The notes below the pieces were generated by a model. The model was not told where the DNA came from. It worked only from the letters and a program-made list of their open reading frames with translations, and ran no database searches. A program made the translations under genes and the position numbers. 64,000 bases of DNA from Pochonia chlamydosporia 170 (lineage: Eukaryota > Ascomycota > Sordariomycetes > Hypocreales > Clavicipitaceae), in the NCBI RefSeq assembly GCF_001653235.2, contig NC_035790.1:1612001-1676000 (forward strand), in the 5' to 3' direction. Within the stretch, counting starts at the first letter, position 1. Every line of letters starts with the position of its first letter. Below, piece by piece: positions 35,101 to 46,725 of the stretch.

Positions 35101-35341
35101 TGGCACCAATTCCATGTGTGCTCTGAGTGTCAGTCATCTGCCTCAAGGGCGACGACACCTCTCCATTTGCAGCATTATCTTGACCAGCGCCAGGAGCTGG
35201 CGATGAAGACTGAAAGAAGATTGGGCTCGAGGCAAGCTGTGACGGTGGATTGCGGGGGGTATTCGCTTCAGACTGGCGAGTAGACCGACGGGGGGTACCA
35301 GACTGGGAGCTGCGCTGCCGACGTTGTGACGGAGACGACAT
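32157..35341 (-). CDS. mcm4: DNA replication licensing factor MCM4
   Basis: MCM4 is a subunit of the MCM2-7 replicative helicase. Three exons (35341-35008, 34935-34069, 34015-32157) encode 1019 residues. The N-terminal 180 residues are disordered and rich in Ser-Pro (SSPLRQM appears twice, plus several TPR and SP sites), a likely target of CDK and DDK kinases. The second intron joins LNPSD to MDRLISIKGLVIRT, the family signature. A zinc finger (CNVC, then CPRQICKSK) follows. The AAA+ core has Walker A GDPSTAKSQ, Walker B CCIDEFDKM and the arginine finger SRFDL. The C-terminal winged helix ends RRVTAVV. Length is close to other fungal MCM4 proteins. Introns are 72 and 53 bp. It is divergent from RET3. 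Confidence 0.95.
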
Positions 35342-36148
35342 TATGATGTGCGAGTTAGTTGAGGCAGAGAAAGACGTCAACTCTCTACAACCGCACTGTA
35401 GTCGTGGGATTGATGATAATACAACTACAGGAAAGGTGAAGGGAGTTTTGCACAGGTAACGAAAGGGAGGGGCCAAATTTCCAGAACTGAGCGCGTTACG
35501 CGTTAAGTGGTTTATGGCGCGTAGAACGCGTCGAGCTGGAGAGCCCTGGCGGTGTGGCTGGTGCCTTGCTACTTTGCCATGTGAGGCGCTCAATTGGCTC
35601 ATTAGGTCAGCAAGCTGTCTACCCAGGCAGATGCTGAATGAGGAAGCAAGTATTGACATGACATTATTTGGGGCATTTCAAATATTGAATGTAATACAAT
35701 CTCTTAGAACAACGAGTAAACCATCTTTGCACGTGTATCGGGTTGTAAGTATGCAGTCACAAGCTGTAATGCCTCTGGCACGAGGTGCATACTTTGTTGC
35801 AACAACCATGTCATTATACCACCAACTCCTCCGTAGTGGTACTAAATGCGGCCAATTCACGAATTCAACAATATACGGCACTAGTAATAGTCATAGTAGC
35901 CCGGTCATACCAATTGCAAGCACAGTTTTAATCTTCGAAATATATTCATTAGACTTCGCATCGCAAGGCCACCAAGTTCGCCCATCTCAGCCAATCACAA
36001 AGCAGAAGCGCAACCTACACTGAGCCCCACCACAATTAACCACAGCACCAACATCTCACTATCTCCACGTTACCTCAAACCAGGGCATCCAAAGCGCAAC
36101 ACTCCTCCATACTCAACCATCCGCAGCTCCCCCTCCCCCGCCGTCACC
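35342..36148. other. Divergent promoter region of MCM4 and RET3
   Basis: No gene is supported. The MCM4 strand contains MluI-like ACGCGT words at 35497-35502 (acgcgt) and 35527-35532 (acgcgt), about 155-190 bp upstream of the MCM4 start. These match the core of the fungal MBF/G1-S promoter element. Confidence 0.6.
35497..35532. promoter_or_regulatory. Paired ACGCGT (MCB-like) sites upstream of MCM4
   Basis: Two ACGCGT hexamers, palindromic and 30 bp apart, lie upstream of the MCM4 start. ACGCGT is the MBF (Mbp1/Swi6) site that drives S-phase genes in yeasts, and MCM genes are classic targets. Position and gene identity fit; function here is inferred. Confidence 0.55.
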
Positions 36149-36861
36149 ATGTCTCCCGGAATGTCACTCTTCTCAGTCCAAGCCGTCCTCATTCTCGGGA
36201 CAGAGGACGGCGCCCGAATCCTCGCCAAATACTACTCTCCCCCTCATGCCACCACCACAGGTACGTTTCCAAAGGGGGCAGGCCATCGAAGCCAAAGCAA
36301 ACTGACAATTGCCCCTCAACACAAAAACAGGCAGCGCAACATCCACCAACCCCTACCCCGATTTGAAAGCCCAAAAGGCCTTCGAAAAGGGCCTCATCGA
36401 AAAGACGGCCAAGCAAACCGGCGACATCATCCTCTACGACAACAGAATCGTCCTTTACAAGCTCGAGTCCGACGTCATGATCTACGTGGTGGGCAGTCTT
36501 GACGAGAACGAGATTTTGCTGTACAACACAGTCCTCGCGATCCGGGACTCCTTACACCTCGTCTTCAAGTACATTCTCCCTTGTCATCACCCCCTTCCAA
36601 CGCCAAGCTAACCACGCCAGACAATCCGTCGACAAGCGCACCATCATCGAAAACTACGACCTCGTCTCCCTCGCCATTGACGAAATCGTCGACGACGGCA
36701 TCATCCTCGAGACAGACCCCACCATCATCGTCCAGCGCGTCAGCAGAGCACCCACGCAGGATGTGCCCATCGGCCGCATCGACCTCAGCGAGCAGGGTGT
36801 CAATAATCTAGCGCAACTGGGCAAGTCAAAGCTGGCGGATTGGTTACGGCAGGGCCTGTAA
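36149..36861 (+). CDS. ret3: Coatomer subunit zeta
   Basis: The zeta subunit belongs to the COPI coat for retrograde Golgi-to-ER transport. Three exons (36149-36260, 36331-36568, 36621-36861) encode 196 residues. The longin-like fold shows as MSLFSVQAVLILGTEDGARI and LAKYYSPP, then KTAKQTGDIILYDNRIVLYK and YVVGSLDENEILLYNTVLA. The third exon gives KRTIIENYDLVSLAIDEIVD and ends DWLRQGL. Length matches yeast Ret3 (about 190). Introns are 70 and 52 bp, GT-AG. It is divergent from MCM4 and convergent with SUA5. Confidence 0.95.
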
Positions 36862-37153
36862 AATTTTCGGCGCTATCCCACTGCATTCTCTGTCTGTTGG
36901 ACTTGAAACGAACAAAAAATACCATTGATGATGATGGGGGTTATGATGGGTTGCTTTTTAGTTGGCTTGTTTTTTGCGTATTTTAACAAAAGGGTAACGA
37001 GTGTTTTCCTTTTTAGCGCCGCATGAAATGGAAAAGGAACGGGTTTGAAACTGTTCAGGGTTGATAGATCTACGAATCGGGGAGAAGTAGAATATAACCA
37101 AGTTACAAAAAAAATCAGGAATCATGCCTTGAAATATGCTTTCTTCATGGACT

Positions 37154-38563
37154 CTATGCTCTAGTTTCGGATGCCGCCTTGCGGAGGCGGTTCATCACAG
37201 CGGCCGCTATATCCAGCTCGTCGTCTATGCCGTCTACAAAAATGATATCCGCGCCCCGTCTATCCAGTTCCCGAAGAGCAGAGAACAAGCCCTGAGCTAT
37301 GCCGCGGGTCTCTCCGCCGAGACTAATATCGAATATTTGCCCGATAGCGTCCCCTTGTCCATTTTGCAAATCCCCCATGTACACGTCAAACGACGTCTCA
37401 TCATGATAACCGTTCTGCTGGCTGTGCCCATTCTGCCGCGCATACAATTCAAGCTTACTGCATCGCAAACCAGCGGCAGGCTTCCACCTCTTTGTCCTTA
37501 TCACTCCGACCTTCTTCCTCCCACTCCCGTTCACGGCGTGCGAATCCCCATTCGTGGCCGCCGCAACGGCCTCCGCATCCGCCCTCACGATACCCTCCCT
37601 CCCATCCTTGTAGCTCGACTCGTACAGCACGACCCTCGCCTTGGGACTATAATGCTTGTACTTCATCCCCGGTGCCCGCGGCGCCGCCTTACCCTCCTCA
37701 CTCTGGTCCTTGTACGCCTTGACAACATCCTCCCACCCAGGACAGCTCCTCAACTCGTCGATGCCTACGCCTCCAGGTCTCAAAACAACCGGAGGATCAC
37801 ACAGCCCGTCCACAACCGTACTCTCCACGCCGACTTCGCAAGACCCGCCATCCAGAATCAATTCTATCCGTCCATCCAAATCATCCTTGACGTGTTGCGC
37901 CATCGTTGGCGACGGCTTGGTAGACGCATTCGCCGAAGGGGCAGCCAGCGGCACACCAGCAAGTTTAATAAGCGTCAACGCCAGCGGCGAAGAAGGCATC
38001 CGCACACCAAACGACTTGAGACCGGCCGTCACTTCCGGCGCCAGCGGTGACGGATCAGGATTCGGCAGAAGAATCGTCAGGGGCCCAGGCCAGAATCTCT
38101 TTATCAGAGACTTGTATCTTGCTGGTATGGCGCTTTCGTCCTGAGAACCAAGCAGGCTTCGCAGCATGTGGAGGTCGGACACATGCACGATGAGCGGGTT
38201 GTCAGATGGTCTGCCCTTTGCAGAGTAGATGCCCTTGACGGATGCGCTCCTCGTGGCATCCGCGCCGAGACCGTATACCGTCTCCGTAGGGAAAGCGACT
38301 GGCGTGTCCTTGGTTCTGAGATATTCCGCAGCTGGGGTCAATGTGGCGACTGCGTCTTTGGCGTCTGGGGATATGTGCCAGTGTTCTAGTCTGGCCAGGG
38401 GGTCTTTGGAGTCGTCGAATGATCCTAGAGGGTCGCCGCTGTGAGGGACGGCAACCACCCGCGTGTTCATGGCGGGCGGTGGTGAGAATGTGGCGATGGG
38501 TTGGATTCGGGGAATGCTGATGTTGAGGGTTGATGTAAGTCGTCGTGAGATGAGGCGAGCCAA
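37154..38563 (-). CDS. sua5: Threonylcarbamoyl-AMP synthase SUA5
   Basis: SUA5 makes threonylcarbamoyl-adenylate for the t6A37 modification of ANN-decoding tRNAs, needed in cytosol and mitochondria. A single exon encodes 469 residues. The YrdC domain spans about 75-275, with PVAFPTETVYGLGADAT, YSAKGRPSDNPLIVHV, FWPGPLTILL, PSANASTKPSPT and GVESTVVDG. The linker APGMKYKHYSP follows, then the Sua5 domain (VGVIRTKRW and GIAQGLFSALRELDRRGADI). Residues 1-31 (MARLISRRLTSTLNISIPRI onward) look like a mitochondrial presequence. A second Met at 32 (MNTRVVAVP) could start the cytosolic form. Length is somewhat longer than yeast Sua5 (426) because of an insert with HSQQNG near 350-380. Confidence 0.95.
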   Translation of the reverse strand: MARLISRRLTSTLNISIPRIQPIATFSPPPAMNTRVVAVPHSGDPLGSFDDSKDPLARLEHWHISPDAKDAVATLTPAAEYLRTKDTPVAFPTETVYGLGADATRSASVKGIYSAKGRPSDNPLIVHVSDLHMLRSLLGSQDESAIPARYKSLIKRFWPGPLTILLPNPDPSPLAPEVTAGLKSFGVRMPSSPLALTLIKLAGVPLAAPSANASTKPSPTMAQHVKDDLDGRIELILDGGSCEVGVESTVVDGLCDPPVVLRPGGVGIDELRSCPGWEDVVKAYKDQSEEGKAAPRAPGMKYKHYSPKARVVLYESSYKDGREGIVRADAEAVAAATNGDSHAVNGSGRKKVGVIRTKRWKPAAGLRCSKLELYARQNGHSQQNGYHDETSFDVYMGDLQNGQGDAIGQIFDISLGGETRGIAQGLFSALRELDRRGADIIFVDGIDDELDIAAAVMNRLRKAASETRA

Positions 38564-39051
38564 CTTGAATGGAGTGGGTGATGAATAGATGGTTCCCAGC
38601 TTGAGTGATTTTTTTTTTTAAAGGTGATAGATTGCTGTCGTTATATTACTGTAGGAGTCATATAAGTTATTCGATTGTAACGGAATGCGATGCGATGTGG
38701 TGTTGAGAGTTGATGTGTGAAGTATCTGATATTGGAGACCAATTTTTTTTTTTAACCTCCGATGCAGGCAGTGACGTCTGATTTGCAGAGTTGAGTCAGT
38801 CGCATTTATGGCCACCAACAGACATTGACTACCTAGGTAGTTAGACCAGGCGCCAAATAAGGCTGGACTCCACCATGGATCAGTCTGTAACAGCCCCACG
38901 CAGATTAACCCCAGACATTTCATCGTCAACAAATCTGCGTCAAAATGGCATACCACAAAACCATGCACCCTCAGTCGTGGTGTTCTTGTATATTTTCATC
39001 ATAATTCCATATACCGTCTATATCTATTCCCAGCTCACGCACCGCACCCAA
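38564..39051. other. SUA5 upstream region
   Basis: No gene is seen. It contains two short T runs (about 38610 and 38745) and a 14-bp palindrome actacctaggtagt at 38828-38841. Confidence 0.55.
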
Positions 39052-41511
39052 CTACCCCCTCACCAAGTTTCTCGCCTTTCTCCTCTCCTCTTCCGTCAAC
39101 ACCCACTCAACAGCTTCATCATCATTTGCAAGCTCCTCCCACTCATCATCCTCCATATTAGCCACCATGAGCAGCTGTGTAACTTTACCAAACACCTCTC
39201 TGACGCCGTAGTCTCCTTTGGAAACAACATTTACAATAGCCGTAAAATCCCTTTCTATGCGGACCACGCCAAACGGGCTCGTCTTCCCAGAATAGCTCAG
39301 TATCCTCCTCTCCAAAGTCTTGGACAAGTACCGAGTTGTGATATCTAGTAGCGTGCTGAATGTGTTGGGCGTCATTATCCGTGCAATCGGCTTCATGAGT
39401 TGATCCCAGCCGTGTTCGAATCGTCTCCGAACTTGGTCAAGCATATCGTCTTCGCTTTCGTCATTCTGCTGTGCAATTTCGGCCAGTTCCTCTTCATTTA
39501 GAGTGTAGTCTGTGTCGCGGAAGGTGTCGTTGATAATGGGGCGTAACCGCAACTTGGCAACCTGGTTGAAAAGTACCTGGATGCCTTCATTGAGGAGTTC
39601 TGATGATTTGCTGATGAAGCTGGTCTCCAGAGTGTGTAGTGAGTTGGCAACAAACGCCACATCCTTGTCGAAAGGGAATGAGTCTTTAATCGACGCATCG
39701 AGGGTCAGTACACCGGGTTGGTCTTCGGATATGACCACTCGACTGCCAATGATTCTGCTCAAGTATTCGTTGGCCATATCCAGACTGTTGATGAGCACGA
39801 TGAACTGGATGATTTTGTCCTCTGGTGGGAAGCCCCCCTGCACGAGGGCCTTTGGATAGGATTCGTCTCTCATCTTACGCTGTACCATGCCAATGAAGTC
39901 AGAGCTCAAGACTCTGCCAATAGTTGGGATGACAGATGCAATGACATCTCGCTGCGACGTCGCCATGGATTTTTGTATCACCGTGTTGACAATATACATA
40001 ACATCGTCCACCGCCATGATGATGAATGGGCCATTTCCTTCGATCGACCTGTTCAGTCGTAGTGACAAGCCACCTGGGTACTCATCCAGTTGGAAAGCCT
40101 TTTCCACAGACCGGCGAAAGAAGAATGTAGTCATGACATTGTATGGCGTTGTAAGTTTTGCGGAAATCTTGCGGTACAGGTTTGACTTTATCAAAAGCTC
40201 TGGCAAAGCCAGTGCCGCATCTTCATCTGTGGCATCCTACGAAGCCGTCAGTCTCAACGCTCGTGCCAACCTGGGCGGCCAACTTACCATGCATTTGCCA
40301 GACAAAAACCGTGTATATAGCGACCACCTCCCAAGCATGTGGGCAATTTCGTTCAGTAGCCCATCCACCTCCTTCATGTTGACACCTTCATCCTCACTAG
40401 ACCGAGGATTATTTCCACCTCCAACAGCAGGTGAATTCACCCTTGGTGTTCCGCCCCTGGGAGGCTGTGGCAGAAAGCTCTGCACCAAAAACGAAAATGG
40501 ATAACTTTTAACGTCGGTCAACGTCCTGTCAATACTGCGCTCGTCGCTCCATGCGTCCATGATAATGCCACCCTGAACATCCGCTTCCATCTGTAGCCGC
40601 TCAATCACCCTAACCATCTTGCCAGCACCGTAGTGCCGCTCCACGAGGCCCCCATGACTATCAACAATCTGTGCGATATGCTCAAAAAGCCTTGTTAATG
40701 CATTGGCGTAAAAGAACTTTTCTCTCCTTTCCTGTGCGCCGCCGCTGTCCTTCAGTGTTGCGCGAGCAGTCCCCGCGACTCCTTGACAAACATACCGCCC
40801 ATATACATCCAATCCGACATCTGTCCGCCCAATCAAGGGGAATAGTTTAAAGAACCGAGTAACCTTTGTGCCATCACCATGGCTGGCCGCTTTTTCAAAC
40901 TCCCGTAGAAACAGTCCACAAAGAGACTCTCTGGCGGTTTCCAACGTCACCCAGGGAGGATCAGGTACTTCCACACTGGGAACTATACTGGTAGCAAATG
41001 GTCCCTTGGCAATTTCCTCTGGTACTTTGCTCGCCCGGTCCAGGTATCCAGCTGCTGCCTCCCAGTCTTGCGGCGCACCCATAGAACCTACCACGCCATT
41101 GACGCAGGCTTTGAGCTCAGCGACCTGTTCAACAACGCCAAGCGTGTCTTCCACACGGCTCTTCTCCAGGTCCAGCTCCTTGACTCTGTTGCTAAGCCTG
41201 CCTGCGGTCTCGGCTGCAGATGAGAGCATGTCATTGCTGATGGACCTGGCGGCGATGACTTGAGCACCCAAACCAGCACGCAATAAATCCAATCGTCCGA
41301 GGTCTCGTGTTAAATCGGCTTGTGTAGCAATCAGAGAGTCGAGGCGATTTGTCAACGCGGATTCTCGGTCGTGTAGGGTTGCCAGCGCAGCGCGAAGTTC
41401 GGCCACGTTGGAGACATCGCTGAGGGGCGATGGTGACTCGGGTTTTAGCTTCCCGTCCTTGTCATCGCTACCATTATGGCGATTCAATACGCCGTTTGTG
41501 AGAGCGGACAT
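39052..41511 (-). CDS. cog4: Conserved oligomeric Golgi complex subunit 4
   Basis: COG4 is part of the lobe A tether for intra-Golgi retrograde vesicles. Two exons (41511-40288 and 40236-39052; 51-bp intron, GTAAGT to CGTAG) encode 802 residues from the Met at 41511 (MSALTNGVLNRHNG). An N-terminal coiled coil (ELRAALATLHDRESALTNRL and SRVEDTLGVVEQVAELK) is followed by the CATCHR helical body. FSTLLDITTRYLSKTLERRI and MEDDEWEELANDDEAVEW lie near the C-terminus. Length fits COG4 of fungi (about 800). The frame is open upstream with another Met at 41790, but that extension looks non-coding apart from its last 25 residues. The true start, or a further 5' exon, is therefore uncertain. Confidence 0.88.
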
Positions 41512-41983
41512 TGGCGACGACAAGATCTGGCCGGGAGGCGCATAGCTCCCGTGGCCGTTGTCGACAAGGTTTTTGTTGGCAGAGGAGCTTGTATGTTGGT
41601 TTGTTGAAGCTGCCAACGTCACTCCCACCCAGCTTTCTATGGTGTGCTGTAACCAGACTCCAGTCCGACGGCCCACTTGCAACAGCAGCACCAGGCTCCT
41701 CTCACCAAAACGCTGGCACATGCATATACGAAGTACACAATCAAACAGCAAATTATTGCTTTGGGACCTACAACTTTGGCTGGGTGACATTTTCATAGGA
41801 GCTTCAGTCCTCTTTGAAACGATTGGTATTTCAAACATCCCTCTATGTACAAAATACATCGAACCCATTTCGCTGTAAATTGCTATGCTATGCTTTATAT
41901 GTTGGCACTCCAACGCCTCGGGAAATACAATGTCTAAAGAGCAAGCCACCACCCCGTCTTGTATGTCCATTGTCTTCGAAACC
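41512..41983. other. Spacer between PMR1 and COG4 (same strand)
   Basis: About 470 bp hold the PMR1 3' flank and the COG4 promoter/leader. Frames here are short or continuous with COG4 and not convincing. Confidence 0.5.
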
Positions 41984-44900
41984 TCACACAGCTTGACTAT
42001 ATCCACTGCCCAAACGCCTTTTCCCATACTTCAAGTATTTGCGCAACTCATCCGCCCAGAACACTGAGCTGCAAAGGACAATAAGCCTAAACAGGTCGCC
42101 AAGCCCAATTGCTTCTGTCTGGAAGACCTCTTGGAGCCAAGGCATGTATATCACTAGCAGTTGGCAGACAACACTGAGTGACACCGCCCAGTTAAACAAG
42201 TTATTTGCGAATAGGCCTATTTCGCCTCGGAAAATAGACTTGGATTCTGACCGGCAGCTGAGTGCGTTAAACATATCAAAGAAAACGAAGCACGTAAAAG
42301 TCATGGTTGTGTCTCTTCGTGTTACTTGGCCATCTGCTAGCATCTCGTGGCTATATATCAACATGGTGCCGATCATGATGATAGCAGCGGATGTAAGCAC
42401 GCGCATAAGAACCGCCTTGGTAAGCACCGCGTCGTTACGTCTTCTTGGTGGTCTGTTCATCACATCGGGATCAACCTTTTCAACACCAAGAGACTGAGCT
42501 GGAGGACCGTCCATGATGATATCTAAAACAGTGTTAATATTAACAGCAAAAGGGATATTAATAAGGCAGATACGTACTAATCCACAAGATTTGCATGGCA
42601 TTGAGCGGTGTCTTGAATCCAAAAAAAGTACACAGGAGGACAAGAGACAAGCTGGCTGCGCTGGTGCTGAGCTGGAAGGTAAGGAAATTCTGAATATTGT
42701 TGAAAATTCCCTTGCCTTCCTCGATGGCGCGCAAAATGGTCGAGAAGTCGTCGTCTGTCAGGATCATGTCTGCGGCTTCCTTGGCGACATCAGTTCCGTG
42801 ACGGCCCATCGAAATGCCAATGTCAGCCTTCTTCAAAGCAGGCGCATCGTTGACTCCATCCCCAGTCATGGCGACAATATCGCCACGCGACTGCAGGGCT
42901 CGGATAATCTTCATCTTATGGTCCGGATTAGTTCTGGCGAAGATGGTCGTGTGTTGCATAGCCAGAGCAAGGTCGTCTTCTGACATATTGTCCACCTCGT
43001 CTCCTCGAAGCACAGGTCGCACTGTCCCTTGACTGGTCGTATGCTCACTGGCCACGGCTATGTTCATGCCCAATTGCTTCCCAATAGCTAGGGCTGTAGT
43101 TTCGGCATCACCAGTAATCATAATTACCTTCACTCCACCTCTCATCAGCCTCCTGATGGCACGGCTAACTCCCGGTCTTGGTGGGTCACTCATGCCGACC
43201 AGACCGGCAAACATCAGATCCCTATAGACATCTTCATGGGCCTCTGGAAGTGAACTGCCGTTGTGATCTGAACCAGGTGTACCCGTGCGCGACGGTCCAT
43301 ATCCCGATCTTCCTTTAAATGACCTGGAAACAGGGCCGCTGGCAAAAGCGAGAACACGGAGGCCCTTTGTGGCCATTTTGTGTGCGGCTGCTAGAGCCTC
43401 TTGGCGTCTATTTGAGTCGAGGACAATCTCCCTTCCATCTTTATCCAGGTACGTACCACATGCAGCGAGAACCTTCTCAATGGCACCTTTCATATATGCG
43501 TGTTCTTTTTCGCCTTTGGAATCGGAGCCTATGGTGACTCCCATCCACTTCCTCTCGGAGCTGAAGGGCGTTTCAGTGACCCGCGGTCCAATGGAGTCAC
43601 GAACATCGTATTCCTTGAACTTATCAAGCATGTCCAACATTGCGACATCTGTCGGTTGGCCGACCCATCTGGTATTCGTCGCTACCTGTCCGCGCCCCAT
43701 CGTAGAAGACAAAACAGCAGAAGCGGCAGCGCCACTTTCGGTGTACTTCTGGGCAAGGCGCGCATTATTGGCGATATTTCCAATGCGCATGATTCTTAAG
43801 GCTGTGGGTGCGGCCTTGTCATCCATCGAATCAGCGTCAGAGGTAACGTCGACCGGATCTCCGGCTCCAAAATACCACATTTCAGAAGTTGTCATATGAT
43901 TCGTAGTCAGCGTGCCTAGATATAGATGATTAGCTGCGTTTATGGGTTTCTCTCCTCCTCAAAGGCAACACTTACCGGTCTTGTCGGTGCAGACCACATT
44001 AACAGAGCCCAGAGTCTCCACCTTGGGCATCCTGCGGACAATTGCATTGTGTCTTGCCATTCGATGGACCCCTAGAGCTAGAGTGACCGTTACAATGATT
44101 GGGAGGCCTTCCGGGATAGCAGCGACAGCTAGTGAAATAGAAATTGTGAAGATTTCCAACAACTTCTTGCCTTGCAACCAGCCAACGAACGAAATGAGAC
44201 CAATGACAACAAAAGATGCTTTGCTGAGTTGGGTGCCAAGGTCGTCCATTGACAGCTGGAGCGGCGAGCGAGGGCTTTCAGTACCAGAAACGCTAGTCGC
44301 AATGGTTCCGAAATGCGTACTGCCGCCAGTCGCGAACACAACGCCCTGCCCATGACCAGATGTAACTAAAGTTCCCATGTATGCAATATTGTGTGTTTCA
44401 CTACCAGTATCACCACTGTGATTCTCCCCAGACCCAATTGTCGGCGGTTGAGGGAGCTGAAGATGGTTCAGTCCGTGTGTGTTCACACGGCGTGATCGTG
44501 CCTCGGTGGTTATTCGAACAGGCTCCGTCTCTCCCGTCAGGTTGGATGCATCTATCGTCAAATCGGCGGCTTTGGTCACACGAATGTCGGCAGGGATCCG
44601 GTCGCCAGTTGTGAACAAAACCAAGTCGCCAACCACTAGCTGTCCGGCCATTACTTTGGTCGATACTGCATCCATGGTTTCCTCAATCGGTGTCTTGGAC
44701 CCGACACTACCAGTCGAGTCAGGGTCATCAGATGGTGGCGGCCAGACAGGAGATTTGGGAATGGTAGCTGATGGTTTGCTGGTTCCCCCACGAACCAGGT
44801 GAGCATGGTTTGGCACCAAATGATTCAGAGCCTCAATCGATTTTTCTGATCGGTATTCTTGAATGAATCCAACCGTCACTACGATTGTCACAGCGACTGT

Positions 44901-45359
44901 GATGCTCACTGCGTCATCCAAGTTGCCCAGCAGTACAGACATGCCGGCCGACACAAGAAGCAGAAGTATTAGAGGTTCTTGGAATTGCTTCACGAATCGC
45001 AACCAAAGCGGTTCTGGTTCTTCGTGAGGTATCTCGTTCGGCCCATAATCGCCCAGTCGGGTCAGGGCATCCGTCGCGGTGAGCCCATGTGTCAATGACG
45101 TTCTTAGCCGCGCTGCCGCTTCGCTCGGGGTCATGTACGAGAATTCGTCTGCGACGCCCTTGACGAGAGTTAGCCACATAACAGTCCCGGAATTGAGGTG
45201 TCAGGAGCTACATACCCTGGCGTGTGACGACGTAGTTCGCGCATGATGTGGACGAACTGGCTTACCGTTTTCTGGCGGATCGAATGTCGACATCTCTGTA
45301 ATGGTAGGGATGTCCGAGGTTGGGAGCAGAGGCTCCTTACCTGAGCCGTCGCGTGCCAT
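41984..45359 (-). CDS. pmr1: PMR1-type secretory-pathway Ca2+/Mn2+ P-type ATPase
   Basis: PMR1 pumps Ca2+ and Mn2+ into the Golgi and supports glycosylation. The model has four exons (45359-45216, 45158-43976, 43915-42578, 42522-41984) encoding 1067 residues. Motifs are: cation ATPase N-domain ([15 protein letters not shown]), actuator [10 protein letters not shown]4 PEGLPI, the phosphorylation motif CTDKTGTLTT (its Gly codon is split by intron 2), nucleotide-binding KGA, then [20 protein letters not shown] and, in M6, [10 protein letters not shown]. The PEGLP and NxxxD pattern is that of SPCA pumps. A poorly conserved Ser/Pro-rich insert lies in the actuator region. The first intron is ambiguous: donor 45215 with an AAG acceptor (57 bp, good branch site), or donor 45265 with a GCAG acceptor (117 bp). 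Another in-frame Met lies 15 bp upstream (45374). Confidence 0.93.
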
Positions 45360-46725
45360 CCATGGTATCTGCATTGTCACGCTCGAAGAGTCGGTGTTCT
45401 CAGTGTGGATAGAGCATGGAGATGTCTAGATGGATGGCAAACGGATCCTCGCCGTCATGGGGAATGATTTCTGGCAAACGCCCACGTCCCTCGCATACAC
45501 AACCACGCAATGCGTGAACTCGTTGACACCAAGGCAAAGATGAAAGCAAACCAACGCTGCGAGGGCAGTGGAATAGAGAGAATTGAAAAAACTCGCCCTT
45601 GGTGATGGATAGACGAGGGCAAAGAAATTCGCAATGAGTGTTGTCTGTGGACTATCGCGTACCGAAGGGTGGATTTCCAGTCCAGGAACTTGAAATCGTT
45701 CTGTCCAGGGGCGTTTTCCCACTGAGAACAGATCTGGATGTAACTTCGGAGAGTGGATCCCGCTGCCGTCAGCCAATGCTTCGTGACCCAATCATAACCC
45801 GCGTTCTGCATCATTTCATGGTCGCGTCCCCTGCGCGGGTTTGCATGCACTTGATGGCGCATGCACAAAATGATAGGGATAACGGTATGTAGTCCCCAAA
45901 AACAGGTGGCTTGTTGCAAAGAACAAGAATTTGAATCTGATATAGTAAAAAGCTGTGGTCCAAGATCATATTCCACGCATGTACGACAGGGACAAACCCA
46001 GAACCTCAGATGTCCTCCTAGTATACTTTGTAGCCATAACTAGTGGTTATTTGGTGCTTAAGAGTTTGTCCTTTTTTGCTTGGCTCCCACAAGGCATATA
46101 TTAATAGAACTTGCGAGTTCGCCGCGGATTGGCAAGCCTGTCCAACACGATATTAATTCCAATGGCAGCTGCAGAACATGCTGAAGATGTTGCACATCCA
46201 TGTACCTTTGTACCCTGGCTCCTCGCCTGGTGCTGAATGCATCCGAGTTCCCAGATGGGTTAGCCGATCCACTTTTATTGTTGTCCCCGTAGTGATGATG
46301 CGGAAGGAGCGTTCTTCCGTGGTCTGCAGAGGGACGTTGCTTCCCCCCAACCACCTGGTTATTTCCACTGGTACCAGTCCACTCCTGCCCAGCAGGAACC
46401 GTCACGACCTTCACATCGACGCTCATTTATCGCACCGTTCGCCATCGCCCTTGGTCGCGGACACGCACACTCAGCTCGTGTGATTATCTCGCTTTGCTCT
46501 ACTGTTTTGCGCGGCAATATTTTGCACATTGGAATCTGCCGACACGAGTTATATTTCTTGTTTACCCGCACAACGCGACGTCGCCGGTAGTGTTTACACG
46601 AAGCTTTCTCGACACCGCCACCTCCGCTCCCCCTTCACCATCTCAGCGGGCTCGCGTAAAAACACCAGCTGCTTGCTCGCTTCGAGCCATTCGAGTAGTC
46701 CTGTCGCGTCGCGAAAAGCGCCATC
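45360..46725. other. Divergent promoter region of PMR1 and RAD21
   Basis: No supported gene. Several short frames lack domains. The 200 bp before RAD21 are rich in C/T words and likely form its leader. An ACGCGT hexamer was not seen here. Confidence 0.45.
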
